Shown here in pieces: positions 26,847 to 36,247 of a DNA stretch of 64,000 nt. The stretch's first letter is position 1; each line of letters begins with the position of its first letter. A program made the translations under genes and the position numbers. The stretch is from an uncultured Polaribacter sp. (GTDB lineage Bacteria; Bacteroidota; Bacteroidia; Flavobacteriales; Flavobacteriaceae): positions 34,608 to 98,607 of the forward strand of contig NZ_CANMHM010000009.1 in NCBI RefSeq assembly GCF_947497695.1, given 5' to 3'. Below the pieces are notes generated by a model. That model had not been told where the DNA came from, did no database searches, and saw nothing but the letters and a program-made list of their open reading frames with translations.

Positions 26847-27034
26847 TGGTTTTGTTTGATGATGTAAAAGTAACGTTTTCTGTTTTTTCTTATGAGGTAA
26901 ACTAATAAAAATAAAGGCATGTTACATCGACAAAAAGGAGAAGTCACACAAAAAGCCAAGACAAAGCTTTGTACAATCGATTGTGATTTCTCTCTGCGTT
27001 CGAAATTACAAACTGTATAAAAACGTTGTAATAA
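26847..27034. repeat. Intergenic stretch with remnant tcga-type repeat
   Basis: A 188-base gap with no gene. Around 26921-26999 it contains TGTTACATCGAC, GGAGAAGTCAC and CAATCGATTGTGATTTCTC. These resemble short tcga/gtcgag-type repeats seen elsewhere in the window and can form partial hairpins. Confidence 0.4.
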
Positions 27035-27757
27035 CTACTTTTTTAAATCATCAAAAAAAGTTGCATCATTTTCAAAAGCAGTACCAATAACCACTAAATC
27101 TGCACCAGCATTAAATGCATTTTCTAATTGTTTTTTTGTGCGAATGCCACCACCAACAATTAAAGGAATTGATAAATTGTCTTTTAAAAGAGTAATAATA
27201 TTTGTTTTTACAGGTATTTTGGCACCACTTCCTGCTTCTAAATAAATTAATTTCTTCCCTAAAAACTGGCCTGCTAAAGCAGTGTTTAAAATGAGTTCTG
27301 TGTTTTTTTGAGCAATGGGTTTTGTATTGCTAACTTTTTGTGTGGCTGTTACTGTTTGTCCATCAATTAAAATATAACCTGTAGGTAAAATTTCTAAAGT
27401 AGCATCTTTTAAAAAAGGAGCAGCTTTAATTTGTTGTTCTATTAAATATTCAGAATTTCTGCCAGAAAGCAAACTCAAAAATAAAATTCCATCTGCTTTT
27501 TGTGTAATTTGTTTTACATCACCAGGAAAAAGAATTACGGGTAGTTTTGTTACTTTTTTTATAGCAATAACAACGTTTTCTGTTTGGCTATTTATATCTG
27601 TACTACCACCAACAAAAATATGAGTAGCAATAGACAACTGTACTTTATCAAAAAAAGGAACAATATTATCTAAATCAATTTTTTCAGGATCTATTAAAAC
27701 AGCCAACAGTTTTTTGCCTGCTGTTTTTGCTTGTAAAATGTTTTGGTAGAGATTCAC
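27035..27757 (-). CDS. Geranylgeranylglyceryl phosphate synthase-like (PcrB/GGGPS family)
   Basis: 240 residues, TIM-barrel prenyltransferase that joins a polyprenyl diphosphate to sn-glycerol-1-phosphate. Visible motifs: LAVLIDPEK at the N-terminus, HIFVGGSTD, LFPGDVKQIT, ILPTGYILIDG, LEAGSGAKIPV and LIVGGGIRTKKQLENAFNAGADLVVIGTAF (read in two parts), which together form the phosphate-binding and glycerol-phosphate sites. Start is GTG. Bacteroidota members form GGGPS group II; the physiological product in these bacteria is not settled. Confidence 0.9.
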   Translation of the reverse strand: MNLYQNILQAKTAGKKLLAVLIDPEKIDLDNIVPFFDKVQLSIATHIFVGGSTDINSQTENVVIAIKKVTKLPVILFPGDVKQITQKADGILFLSLLSGRNSEYLIEQQIKAAPFLKDATLEILPTGYILIDGQTVTATQKVSNTKPIAQKNTELILNTALAGQFLGKKLIYLEAGSGAKIPVKTNIITLLKDNLSIPLIVGGGIRTKKQLENAFNAGADLVVIGTAFENDATFFDDLKK

Positions 27758-27876
27758 GTTTGCGAAAATAAAAGTTTAGACACAAAATCCACCAAAAAAC
27801 ACGAATTTATCAGTTGTAATTTCGATAATCTAAATATCAATTAAAAATAACAATGTCAGTCTGAGCTTCTCGAAGA

Positions 27877-28503
27877 CTAATAAGCATACGTACAAGTAAA
27901 CCCATCAAACTCTAAAAAGTGAATTTTATAGGATGTAGTTTTTCCTTCATATCTAATTTCTCCCGTAGTTTTTTTGTCATCAAACCTAAAATCATCCACA
28001 TAAATATGGTGTAAAAACAACAGTTTTTTCTTGCCATAAATTTTATACAAACTCTCTTTTGCACCCCAAACAATCGTTAATTTACTTACCAAAGCATCAT
28101 GATTTGCAATGGTTTTATACTCTTCTACAGGAGTAAATTTATGAGCAATTTTTAAAATTTTATCACGTTGTTTCTCAATATCAATTCCAACAGGTAGGTT
28201 ATCAGAAATTATAATTCCAGAAAAAGTAAAAGAATGTGTAATAGAAATGTGTTTTCCGTCTTTTAAATGCGGTTTACCAAATTCATCATATATTAAATCT
28301 GCATCAGTATAGCCAACTTCTTTTAACAAATGGCGTACACTTAAAAAACCTCTTTGGTGTAGTTCAGATCTCATACCATTTAAACGAATCTGATTTTTAT
28401 CAGTAAGTAAAATGTTCTTATTTAATTCGTTAAAAGATTCTTCAATTTTCCAAATGAGTACTTTTGTATTTTTATCAATCGATAAACTTTTATAAATAGG
28501 CAT
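27877..28503 (-). CDS. 4'-phosphopantetheinyl transferase superfamily protein
   Basis: 208 residues from ATG 28503 (MPIYKSLSID). A longer frame to 28593 would overlap ahcY and has no family similarity. The Sfp/AcpS-type motifs are present: SITHS (residues 87-91), GIDIE with D108 and E110 for Mg2+, and WGAKESLYK (146-154). It transfers phosphopantetheine from CoA to carrier proteins, here probably the acyl carrier protein. It is divergently arranged with ahcY, 62 bases apart. Confidence 0.88.
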   Translation of the reverse strand: MPIYKSLSIDKNTKVLIWKIEESFNELNKNILLTDKNQIRLNGMRSELHQRGFLSVRHLLKEVGYTDADLIYDEFGKPHLKDGKHISITHSFTFSGIIISDNLPVGIDIEKQRDKILKIAHKFTPVEEYKTIANHDALVSKLTIVWGAKESLYKIYGKKKLLFLHHIYVDDFRFDDKKTTGEIRYEGKTTSYKIHFLEFDGFTCTYAY

Positions 28504-28523
28504 ACTTTTTAAAATGGATGTCG

Positions 28524-28531
28524 TAACTTTG
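28524..28531 (+). promoter_or_regulatory. Putative -7 box TAACTTTG of ahcY
   Basis: Exact TAnnTTTG match in the ahcY/PPTase divergent spacer, 34 bases before the ahcY ATG. Confidence 0.55.
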
Positions 28532-28565
28532 CAGCTCGAAAAATTAGAATATAAATATACATAAT

Positions 28566-29879
28566 ATGAGTACAAAAACAGCTTACGTACCATTTAAAGT
28601 TAAAGATATTTCTTTAGCAGATTGGGGAAGAAAAGAAATTGAATTGGCAGAAGCAGAAATGCCGGGATTAATGAGTTTAAGAGAAGAATATGGAGACTCT
28701 CAACCATTAGCAGGTGCAAGAATTGCAGGTTGTTTACACATGACCATTCAAACAGCCGTTTTAATAGAAACTTTACAAGCTTTGGGTGCAGAAGTTACTT
28801 GGAGTTCTTGTAATATTTTTTCTACACAAGATCAAGCTGCTGCTGCAATTGCTGCTGCAGGTACTGCTGTGTATGCTTGGAAAGACATGACAGAAGAAGA
28901 GTTTGACTGGTGTATAGAGCAAACTTTGTTTTTTGGAGAAGATAAAAAACCTTTAAACTTAATTTTAGATGATGGAGGAGATTTAACCAACATGGTGTTA
29001 GATAAATATCCAGAATTGGCTGCAGGCATCAATGGTTTATCAGAAGAAACTACAACAGGAGTGCATAGATTGTATGACAGAGTAAAGGCAGGTACTTTAC
29101 CAATGCCAGCAATTAATGTAAACGATTCTGTTACAAAATCTAAATTCGATAACAAATACGGTTGTAAAGAATCTGCAGTAGATGCTATCAGAAGAGCAAC
29201 AGATATTATGTTAGCTGGTAAAAGAGTTACAGTTTGTGGTTATGGAGATGTTGGTAAAGGTACAGCAGCTTCTTTTAAAGGAGCAGGTTCTATTGTTACT
29301 GTTACAGAAATAGACCCAATTTGTGCGTTACAAGCTGCAATGGATGGTTTTGAAGTTAAAAAATTAGAAACTGTAATTGCAAATTCAGATATTATTATTA
29401 CAACAACAGGTAACAAAGATATTATTCAAGGGCGTCATTTTGAGGCTATGAAAGACAAAGTTATTGTGTGTAATATTGGGCATTTTGATAATGAAATTGA
29501 CATGGCTTGGTTAAACACAAACCATGGTAATACAAAAGATACTATTAAACCACAAGTAGATAAATACAACATTGCTGGTAAAGATATTATTGTTTTAGCA
29601 GAAGGTCGTTTGGTAAACTTAGGTTGTGCAACAGGGCACCCAAGTTTTGTAATGTCTAACTCATTTACAAACCAAACATTGGCTCAAATAGAACTTTGGA
29701 CCAACAAAGAAGCGTATGGAAATGATGTGTATATGTTACCAAAACACTTAGATGAAAAAGTAGCAAAATTACACTTGGCAAAAATAGGGGTAGAGCTTAC
29801 AGAATTACGTAACGACCAAGCAGAATATATTGGTGTAACTGTAGAAGGGCCATTTAAGCCAGAACATTATAGATACTAA
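28566..29879 (+). CDS. ahcY: Adenosylhomocysteinase
   Basis: Hydrolyses S-adenosylhomocysteine to adenosine and homocysteine, keeping the methylation cycle running; NAD-dependent homotetramer. 437 residues, the normal bacterial length. Motifs: [20 protein letters not shown] at the front, [17 protein letters not shown], the NAD-binding [10 protein letters not shown] (Rossmann), FDNEIDM, and the conserved C-terminal end PFKPEHYRY. It is preceded by its own -7 box and followed by a terminator-like hairpin. Confidence 0.98.
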   Translation: MSTKTAYVPFKVKDISLADWGRKEIELAEAEMPGLMSLREEYGDSQPLAGARIAGCLHMTIQTAVLIETLQALGAEVTWSSCNIFSTQDQAAAAIAAAGTAVYAWKDMTEEEFDWCIEQTLFFGEDKKPLNLILDDGGDLTNMVLDKYPELAAGINGLSEETTTGVHRLYDRVKAGTLPMPAINVNDSVTKSKFDNKYGCKESAVDAIRRATDIMLAGKRVTVCGYGDVGKGTAASFKGAGSIVTVTEIDPICALQAAMDGFEVKKLETVIANSDIIITTTGNKDIIQGRHFEAMKDKVIVCNIGHFDNEIDMAWLNTNHGNTKDTIKPQVDKYNIAGKDIIVLAEGRLVNLGCATGHPSFVMSNSFTNQTLAQIELWTNKEAYGNDVYMLPKHLDEKVAKLHLAKIGVELTELRNDQAEYIGVTVEGPFKPEHYRY

Positions 29880-29935
29880 ATAGTAGTTAGTTTTTGGTTG
29901 TTAGTTATTTGTAACAATTAAAAACTATCTGTCAT

Positions 29936-29985
29936 TTCTAAATGAGACTTTTTAGGTCTCTCGACTTTGCTCGAGATAAACTAAT
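29936..29985. repeat. Short ctcga-type intergenic repeat
   Basis: CATTTCTAAATGAGAC is followed by two small hairpins (GAGACtttttagGTCTC and TCTCGACtttGCTCGAGA). The second resembles the common Flavobacteriaceae intergenic word CTCGACTnnGCTCGA. It is part of the 481-base gap between ahcY and the nuclease gene, which holds no gene. Confidence 0.5.
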
Positions 29986-30006
29986 GAGAAATTTCATAAA
30001 ACAGAA

Positions 30007-30060
30007 AACTCTTTCACTTGAGCTGAATTTATTTCAGTTTCTTTGGAAGAGTTTTTTTTA
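30007..30060 (+). terminator. Terminator-like imperfect hairpin
   Basis: AACTCTT pairs with AAGAGTT and, inside, CTGAA pairs with TTCAG, followed by a run of eight T. It probably ends transcripts reading out of ahcY. Confidence 0.6.
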
Positions 30061-30063
30061 TTT

Positions 30064-30140
30064 GGGCGTTTTAACAGGCTTTCCACTATATCTTTTTTAT
30101 GAAAAATAAAAAAGGATGCCGTTTCAATCCTTAACGCAGC
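30064..30140 (-). repeat. Dispersed hairpin element, copy 3 (short form)
   Basis: On the minus strand: GGATTGAAACGGCATCC, hairpin TTTTTTAT / ATAAAAAA, GATATAGTGGAAAGCCTG. It shares the GATTGAA-CGG front, the T6/A6 hairpin and the TAGTG-AAAGC back with the copies at 25668-25795 and 56702-56811, but lacks the TGTTTGAG segment and the GAAATAGCTTC end. Confidence 0.65.
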
Positions 30141-30325
30141 TTTTAGAGTTTTAATAACCTATTGTTACATCGAGTAAATTTGATTTTTTATCAAATTAGT
30201 ATCAAGATGTTTTTATAATTAAAGCAAGTTAGAAAATTAAAAAAGCATTTAAGTACCCTATAAGGTTAAAAGGAAACCTTATCAGGATAAAAAAAGGAAT
30301 TGAGTTCAAGTTTATACTTCTTTCA

Positions 30326-30333
30326 TATCTTTG
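30326..30333 (+). promoter_or_regulatory. Putative -7 box TATCTTTG of the nuclease gene
   Basis: Exact TAnnTTTG match, 27 bases before the TTG start. A TTG at 30300-30302 could serve as the -33 element, although the 23-base spacing is long. Confidence 0.5.
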
Positions 30334-30360
30334 AAGTAATTTTAAATAACAAAATTCACT

Positions 30361-31167
30361 TTGAAAAAAAAACAACTACTCTCCATAATTTCTATTATCA
30401 TTTTAATAGCAGTTTATGGCTACGAACATTTCTTAAATTCTAAAGAAGAAGGTTTTTTAATTGAAAATGGCAAAACACTAAAAGAATCAACAAACGAGTA
30501 TTTTTTACCTACAAGTACAACCAATCAAGTAGTGCATCATCAAAATTATTCGTTGTCTTATAACGAAAAACACGAGCAAGCAGAATGGGTTGCTTATGAG
30601 TTAAAAGCAAATCATTTAAGCAGAACAAACCATAAAAGGCCTTATTTTGAAATTGATAATGCAGTAAAAACAAAAGCTGCACATTGGCGTAATTATAAAA
30701 AATCTGGCTATGATAAAGGGCATTTATGTCCTGCAGGAGACAGACGTTTTTCAAAATCTGCTCACGATGAAACTTTTTTAACAAGTAATATCAGTCCACA
30801 AGAGCATCAATTTAATGCAGGTATTTGGAACAGATTAGAACAAAAGGTACGTTATTGGGCAAAGAAAAATAATGGTGTTTTTGTAATTACAGGTGGTGTT
30901 TTAGAAGATAATTTAAAAACGATTGGATCAGAATATGTTTCTGTACCTAATAGGTTTTATAAAGTAATTTTAGACAAAACCAATGGTAAAATTAAAATGT
31001 TGGCTTTTTTAATACCGCACAAAGAATCAAAATTACCTTTGTATAAATTTGTAGTAACTGTAGATGAGGTAGAAGCAATAACTGGAATTGATTTTTTTAA
31101 AGAATTAGAAGATTCTATAGAAGAAAAATTAGAAAGTTCTAGCAGTTATAAAAACTGGAGTTTTTGA
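30361..31167 (+). CDS. DNA/RNA non-specific endonuclease, membrane-anchored or secreted
   Basis: 268 residues, TTG start. The N-terminal hydrophobic segment (residues 5-20) works as a signal or anchor. The beta-beta-alpha metal nuclease motif is YDKGHLCPAGDRRFS with the general base His121, and Asn152 (HQFNAGIWN) as Mg2+ ligand. This is the DRGH variant with Lys for Arg. It is likely a nuclease acting outside the cytoplasm for nutrient scavenging or eDNA degradation; no inhibitor gene lies nearby. Confidence 0.9.
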   Translation: MKKKQLLSIISIIILIAVYGYEHFLNSKEEGFLIENGKTLKESTNEYFLPTSTTNQVVHHQNYSLSYNEKHEQAEWVAYELKANHLSRTNHKRPYFEIDNAVKTKAAHWRNYKKSGYDKGHLCPAGDRRFSKSAHDETFLTSNISPQEHQFNAGIWNRLEQKVRYWAKKNNGVFVITGGVLEDNLKTIGSEYVSVPNRFYKVILDKTNGKIKMLAFLIPHKESKLPLYKFVVTVDEVEAITGIDFFKELEDSIEEKLESSSSYKNWSF

Positions 31168-31202
31168 GTTACAATCTAGTCTAGTTTTCCTTATTTTAAT
31201 CT

Positions 31203-31210
31203 TATTTTTG
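31203..31210 (+). promoter_or_regulatory. Putative -7 box TATTTTTG of the EamA gene
   Basis: TAnnTTTG match 27 bases before the ATG. A-T richness makes chance matches likely, so confidence is low. Confidence 0.35.
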
Positions 31211-31237
31211 TAGCTTCATCCTTCAACTAGTGTAAAT

Positions 31238-32092
31238 ATGAGTTTCATGAAAAATTCTACTGCAATTTTCTATATGATTTTTAGTGTGATTGCATTTTCT
31301 TTTATGAATGCAGTTGTAAAATATTTAAATGGCTTTAGTGCGTATCAAATTGTTTTTTTTAGATCTATTGGTACTTTGTTGTTTGTAATCCCTTTAATAG
31401 TAAAGGCAAAAATTCCTATTCTTGGTAATAACAAAAAACTCTTGTTTTTAAGAGGATTTTTTGGGGTTATTTCTTTAACTTGTTTTTTTCAATCTTTAAA
31501 TTACCTTTCTTTAGGTACAGCAGTTTCTTTAAGATATACATCGCCAATTTTTGCAGCAATTTTTGCATTATTTCTTTTAAAAGAAAAGATTAAACCCATT
31601 CAGTGGTTTTTATTTTTAATTGCATTTTTAGGAGTTTTAATTATTAAAGGTTTTGGAGGAGATGTAAATTCTTTGGGTGTAATTTTCGCAATTTTATCAG
31701 CCTTATTTTTAGGCCTTATTTTTATTGTAATTAGAAAACTTGGCGATTCTGAAAACCCATTAGTAATTATTAATTATTTTATGATTTTGGCATTTTCTTT
31801 TGGGGGAATTATGTCTATAAAATATTGGAAAACACCTAATTTAGTAGAGTGGTTACTTTTATTAAGTTTAGGTTTTTTTGGTTATGTAGGTCAATTATAC
31901 ATGACTAAATCTTTACAATCTAGCGAAACAAATATTGTAGTACCTTTAAAATATTTAGAAGTTGTTTTTATGATTGTAATTGGTGCTTTTTGGTTTGATG
32001 AAATGTATAATTTATGGACACTTTTAGGCGTGTTTTTAATTATGTTTGGGTTGCTTTATAATATTTACTTAAAGAGAAAAAAGACACAATAA
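31238..32092 (+). CDS. EamA/DMT-family permease
   Basis: 284 residues with about ten hydrophobic segments arranged as two EamA halves. The second half begins near residue 145 (GVIFAILSALFLGLIFIVIRK). FLRGFFGVISLTCFFQSLNYLSLGTAVSL is the usual pattern of the first half, given here only as a family match. It is a drug/metabolite-type exporter or importer of unknown substrate. A second ATG at 31247 is an alternative start. It is a single-gene unit. Confidence 0.88.
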   Translation: MSFMKNSTAIFYMIFSVIAFSFMNAVVKYLNGFSAYQIVFFRSIGTLLFVIPLIVKAKIPILGNNKKLLFLRGFFGVISLTCFFQSLNYLSLGTAVSLRYTSPIFAAIFALFLLKEKIKPIQWFLFLIAFLGVLIIKGFGGDVNSLGVIFAILSALFLGLIFIVIRKLGDSENPLVIINYFMILAFSFGGIMSIKYWKTPNLVEWLLLLSLGFFGYVGQLYMTKSLQSSETNIVVPLKYLEVVFMIVIGAFWFDEMYNLWTLLGVFLIMFGLLYNIYLKRKKTQ

Positions 32093-32207
32093 CTTTTAGT
32101 GATTTACAAGCTTACTTAATACAATAAAATTACTTTTTTCCAAAAAAAAGTATGTAACTTTTTGTTACTTTAGGTGTCTAATATAACAAACAATTAAAAC
32201 AATAAAA

Positions 32208-32675
32208 ATGAAACAATTTATAATATTATTATTTTTATCACTTTCATTATCTACCCTTGCACAAACAGTAATTAAAGATGGTAAAACGTACGAAGTTAAA
32301 AAAGAGAAAATATTTTTAGAGGGAAATGATGTTACTGAAACATTAGAAATTACAGAACGAGAAGCTATTTTTAAAGAACAAGCGTTAATACTTGAAAAAT
32401 TAGCTTTAAAACAAGAAGTAGAGAAGCTTGAAAAAGAAAAGTTAATAGCTCAAAAGAAAGAAGAGAAGAGATTAAAAAAGGAAGAAAAGAAATTAAAGAA
32501 ACAAGAAAATTTCAAGAAAAAGTTTAATAAAGCAAACGAAAACCTTGAAAAAGCAAAAGCAAAGCACGCAAAGTTAAAAAAGAACGGAGATTTATCTCCA
32601 AATGATGAAATAGCTTGGGCTAAAAAGTTCCAAAAATTAAATAAAAAAGTAGCAAAAGCTAAAAGTAAACTTTAG
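32208..32675 (+). CDS. Small exported Lys/Glu-rich coiled-coil protein
   Basis: 155 residues. A signal peptide (MKQFIILLFLSLSLSTLAQ) is followed by a short beta-like part (VIKDGKTYEVKKEKIFLEGN), and then about 100 residues of almost pure Lys/Glu helix (KEEKRLKKEEKKLKKQENF) that should form a coiled coil. I do not recognise a functional family. It is followed by a strong terminator and so is transcribed alone. Confidence 0.78.
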   Translation: MKQFIILLFLSLSLSTLAQTVIKDGKTYEVKKEKIFLEGNDVTETLEITEREAIFKEQALILEKLALKQEVEKLEKEKLIAQKKEEKRLKKEEKKLKKQENFKKKFNKANENLEKAKAKHAKLKKNGDLSPNDEIAWAKKFQKLNKKVAKAKSKL

Positions 32676-32704
32676 CTTTTACATTTAACGAATTTCTATT
32701 TAAG

Positions 32705-32751
32705 CTTCTATATTTTTTACTTCGGTAAATAAATATAGAAGTTTTTATTTT
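32705..32751 (+). terminator. Rho-independent terminator with TTCG loop
   Basis: CTTCTATATTT pairs with AAATATAGAAG, and inside it TTTAC pairs with GTAAA around a TTCG tetraloop. TTTTTATTTT follows directly. Confidence 0.9.
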
Positions 32752-32807
32752 ACTCAAAAAACCAATTGTATTTAACTACATTGGCTTATCTAAACGCTGT
32801 CTTCTAT

Positions 32808-35189
32808 TTAGTTTCTTAACAAGCTAAAATGACCACTTTGAGTTCTTTTTACATTCTTTCTATCAATTAATTCAGCAAAAAACCAATAATCATTTGATGC
32901 AAGTACTTTGCCATTATAGGTTCCATTCCAGCCAATGCTATCCAAAGAAAAACTAGCAAGTTGTTTTCCATATCTATTGAAAATGTTAATTATTCCACTT
33001 TGATAAAAGTCTGTGTCAATTCCTTTTATTTGCCAAAAATCATTAATATTATCTGAATTTGGTGTAAAAAACTTTGGAAAATTTAACAATGAAACTTGCT
33101 CTTCGATACTTTTACAAGCATTTTCATAACGAATTAAAATGGTAAATACGCCTGTTTCCAATTTATCGAAGTAAGGGCTTGTTTGAAAGTCGTAAACAAT
33201 ATCTTGTCCATTAAGCAAGCTATATTCTATATCTTCAGGTTGAAAATTTAAAGTTTCAATGCTGATAGAATTATTTTCAGAACTTTCTACAGTGTTAATT
33301 TTATATTGTAAAGGAAATTTAACTTCTAAAGTAAGTTCACTAATTGAATAACAGCCATTTGTGTTTTCTACCCTTGCCCAAATAGTTTCTATATTTGCAT
33401 TATTATTTTCATAGTTAGTAGTATTTAAAATAGCAGATACATTATTATTTGCGTTATCTATAGATCTAAAATAACTAATAGTAACAGTTTCAACATCAGT
33501 TACAATCATTGTATTAACGGTAGTTAAATCAAAAATAGTAAAACCATCAAAATCATCATCACAAGCTGTAATTGTCTCATTTTCTATAACATCAGGATTG
33601 TCAAAAACTTCAATTAATACTGTTGAAGAACAACTGGCACTAGTAAGATATGTAATTTCTGTAGTACCAGCACTTATTGCTGTTAACAAACCTAAATTAT
33701 TAATAGTAGCTACAGTTGGGTTAGAAGATTGCCAAGGTAATGTTGTATTTGGATTGTCTGTACCAGTTAATTGAATTGTATTTCCTACACACATATTTGA
33801 ATTTCCGGAAATTGTAGCACTTTCTACAGTAATATGAATACTATTACTTTGAATACAATTTTTTAGTGATTCTACTTGGATTCTGTATAAAGAACTAGAG
33901 GGTAGGTTAGAAGGTATTGTACATGTTATATTTCCACTAATATTAGTGGTAATTGTACCAATTTCTGTGGCATTATCAAAATTACCAGAAGCATCACTTA
34001 AAGAAACAGAAAGTAAGGTATTGGCATTAAATTGGCCAGAAAGCTCAAAGGGTAAGTCAAAACTATCGTCAGAACATAGAACTATTGGTGGATTAGGAAT
34101 TGGGAGTTCTATATTTTTTAACAGATCATCATAAACAGTTAGATAAATTTGACCATTTGCTTGATAAGTAACTAAAATATTATCTGTTGTAGAACTTCTA
34201 GCAATGTTGTGGCTATCTCCTTCTGCCACAATTATTGGGGTATTAAAAGTATCACCTTGGTTTGAACTAACATTAATGGCTAAAAAACCATCATCATTTT
34301 TGTAACCATCAATTAAAGTACCTTTATTGTCTGCATAAAGTGTTCTGCCTTCTGGAGAAATGGAGTTTTTACCTAAAATAATTGGCGTTGAAATCCCTGT
34401 TTTAACATCAATTTTGTAACCTAAAGTATCTGATGGAAAAATGCCTCCACCTCCAACAAAAATAAAAGTTCCACAAGGTCCATCACTTAAAACATAACTT
34501 GAAAAAAAGACAGAAGCTGGTGGATTTATTATTTTTCTACTCAATGTTGCCCCCTGATTTACACTTTCAAAAATCAATAAGTTTGGATCATCCATTGGAG
34601 CATAAATAGCACCATTTTGATCTACTAAAACATCTGCATAGACCATTAATTGGCCTGTTGAACTATTTGTAAAATTACCAATACCATTATTTTTATTGGC
34701 GTAAACTTTTTCTCCATTTTGATTTATAACATATACATTTTCTTCAAAAGAGGAAATATGGACACCTGCTTCTGTTCCCTGTCCAATTATTCTTGGTAGA
34801 GAAAAATTTAAACCTTCGTCTGAACTTGAAGTAAAAAACAAATCATTATTTTCCATCCAAGCAATATATATAGTTCCATTAGTATTATTTATATTTAATT
34901 CTGGTTCAACATTTGCTGCGTTTCCAATTAGAGTGCTTGCTAAAAAACTTTGTCCACCATTTGTGCTTTTTGCAAGTCTAACTTCGCTATTATTTGCATA
35001 CAATACAAATATATTTCCTTTGTTATCTACATCAACATTTCTACTTGTATTAGAGCTACCAATATTATTGTTACTGCCTGAATCACTTACAGGAATTCCA
35101 GAAAATAGCTCAATTTGTGAATAAATTGTAGTTTTTACAAAAAAAAGAAGTAAAAAAAATATAAGAATTTGTAAGGTATTTTTACTCAT
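32808..35189 (-). CDS. Type IX secreted surface protein with gliding-motility type-B C-terminal domain
   Basis: 793 residues from ATG 35189 (a TTG three bases upstream is less likely). Signal peptide up to about residue 25, then a beta-propeller-like half with Asp-box-like turns (AKSTNGGQSF, SSSDEGLNFS). A bacterial Ig-like domain follows (NPTVATINNLGLLTAISAGT), then further beta domains. The end is the type-B sorting domain: FFTPNSDNINDFWQI, INIFNRYGK, GWNGTYNGK and YWFFAELIDR. Proteins with this end are exported by the PorSS/type IX system. The binding target is unknown. Confidence 0.9.
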   Translation of the reverse strand: MSKNTLQILIFFLLLFFVKTTIYSQIELFSGIPVSDSGSNNNIGSSNTSRNVDVDNKGNIFVLYANNSEVRLAKSTNGGQSFLASTLIGNAANVEPELNINNTNGTIYIAWMENNDLFFTSSSDEGLNFSLPRIIGQGTEAGVHISSFEENVYVINQNGEKVYANKNNGIGNFTNSSTGQLMVYADVLVDQNGAIYAPMDDPNLLIFESVNQGATLSRKIINPPASVFFSSYVLSDGPCGTFIFVGGGGIFPSDTLGYKIDVKTGISTPIILGKNSISPEGRTLYADNKGTLIDGYKNDDGFLAINVSSNQGDTFNTPIIVAEGDSHNIARSSTTDNILVTYQANGQIYLTVYDDLLKNIELPIPNPPIVLCSDDSFDLPFELSGQFNANTLLSVSLSDASGNFDNATEIGTITTNISGNITCTIPSNLPSSSLYRIQVESLKNCIQSNSIHITVESATISGNSNMCVGNTIQLTGTDNPNTTLPWQSSNPTVATINNLGLLTAISAGTTEITYLTSASCSSTVLIEVFDNPDVIENETITACDDDFDGFTIFDLTTVNTMIVTDVETVTISYFRSIDNANNNVSAILNTTNYENNNANIETIWARVENTNGCYSISELTLEVKFPLQYKINTVESSENNSISIETLNFQPEDIEYSLLNGQDIVYDFQTSPYFDKLETGVFTILIRYENACKSIEEQVSLLNFPKFFTPNSDNINDFWQIKGIDTDFYQSGIINIFNRYGKQLASFSLDSIGWNGTYNGKVLASNDYWFFAELIDRKNVKRTQSGHFSLLRN

Positions 35190-35194
35190 CAAAT

Positions 35195-35202
35195 CAAAGA
35201 TA
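35195..35202 (-). promoter_or_regulatory. Putative -7 box TATCTTTG, five bases before the start codon
   Basis: Exact TAnnTTTG match on the minus strand, separated from the ATG at 35189 by five bases. It suggests a leaderless or nearly leaderless transcript of the type IX secreted protein. Confidence 0.5.
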
Positions 35203-35284
35203 TAAAATTATGCCTATTAATTAAAAATCATTCCATTATCTTTAAAGCTTTCAGCATAATTTTAAGCATTTTAAAAAGCTATAA

Positions 35285-35755
35285 ATGAAAGTTATAAATA
35301 CAGTTGACTTAGAAACTAAAATAAACCTCTTAGAAAGATCTATTTCTAAAAGTGACCTTATAAACACAACTGTTTCTAAAGTAAATGTTGCATGGCATAT
35401 AGACCATAGTTTAAAAGTGATAAATGCTGTTGTAAAAACAATGCAAAACTCCGATCCTAAATTGTACAAAGACAATTTTACTTTTTTAGGTAAAATACTT
35501 TTGCTGTTAAAGTATTTTCCAAAAGGAAAAGCACAAGCACCAAAACATGTAAAACCGCCAGAAATAATTTTAAAATCAGCTATTATCGATCAATTAGAAA
35601 CAGCCAAACAAAATTTATCAGAAATAGTTAATTTAGATGAAAATGCTTTTTTTAAACATCCTTTGTTTGGTAATATCAATAAAAAAAGAGTTGTACGTTT
35701 TTTGAATGTGCATACAAATCATCATCTAAAAATTATAAAAAATATTTTAAATTAG
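35285..35755 (+). CDS. DUF1569 (DinB-like four-helix) protein
   Basis: 156 residues, predicted all-helical. Conserved metal-site-like histidines occur in WHIDHSLKV and near the end in HTNHHLKII, as in DinB/YfiT-like metal-binding bundles to which DUF1569 is related. The loop PKGKAQAPKHVKPPE is also family-typical. The biochemical role is unknown. It is a single gene facing the neighbouring type IX protein across a 92-base spacer. Confidence 0.8.
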   Translation: MKVINTVDLETKINLLERSISKSDLINTTVSKVNVAWHIDHSLKVINAVVKTMQNSDPKLYKDNFTFLGKILLLLKYFPKGKAQAPKHVKPPEIILKSAIIDQLETAKQNLSEIVNLDENAFFKHPLFGNINKKRVVRFLNVHTNHHLKIIKNILN

Positions 35756-35786
35756 GTTATTTTTATGATGATTATCTAGAAAAAAA

Positions 35787-36209
35787 CTAAAAATACATCC
35801 AAATATGTAACAAGAACAAACCAGACCATAAAAAAGTACGAGTCCAATTTCTTTGAATCAATAAAAGTAAAAGTTTTTGATTAGACTTTCCCTCGGAAAT
35901 TTTAAAGTGAAGTGGAGCAAAACCTAGAAACGTAAAAACCCAGAGAAAAAGTACAATTAATAAGGTAGTTATTGTAACTAAATTAGCATCAATATAAACA
36001 GTAATAATACCTAAAATGAGTTGAGTAAGCATTAAAGGAACTACAATAATTGCAATTTCTGTCGTATATTTTTGATGCCATGCTATTAAATTTTCTTTAT
36101 TGAAATAGGTAAAACTAGGATACACAATTAACTGTACCATCCAAATAAGAACTACCAAACCTGCATCCACCAAAAGTGAAATTTTTACTATAATTTCTGA
36201 AAAGTCCAA
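35787..36209 (-). CDS. Small four-helix membrane protein of unknown function
   Basis: 140 residues with four hydrophobic segments (about 8-30, 50-72, 77-98, 115-138). The start is TTG at 36209; no ATG fits. The pattern IVQL-YPSF-Y and HQKYT between the first two helices resembles uncharacterised membrane proteins of Flavobacteriia, but I cannot assign a function. It lies 38 bases after yifB, in the same direction. Confidence 0.7.
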   Translation of the reverse strand: MDFSEIIVKISLLVDAGLVVLIWMVQLIVYPSFTYFNKENLIAWHQKYTTEIAIIVVPLMLTQLILGIITVYIDANLVTITTLLIVLFLWVFTFLGFAPLHFKISEGKSNQKLLLLLIQRNWTRTFLWSGLFLLHIWMYF

Positions 36210-36247
36210 CTATAAATTATTTACGTTTATGTATTTTAATATTAAAA

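Noticed and set aside
27877..28593. Longer N-terminus for the phosphopantetheinyl transferase
   Set aside because: The extra 30 residues overlap ahcY on the other strand and resemble no family member; ATG 28503 fits the family.
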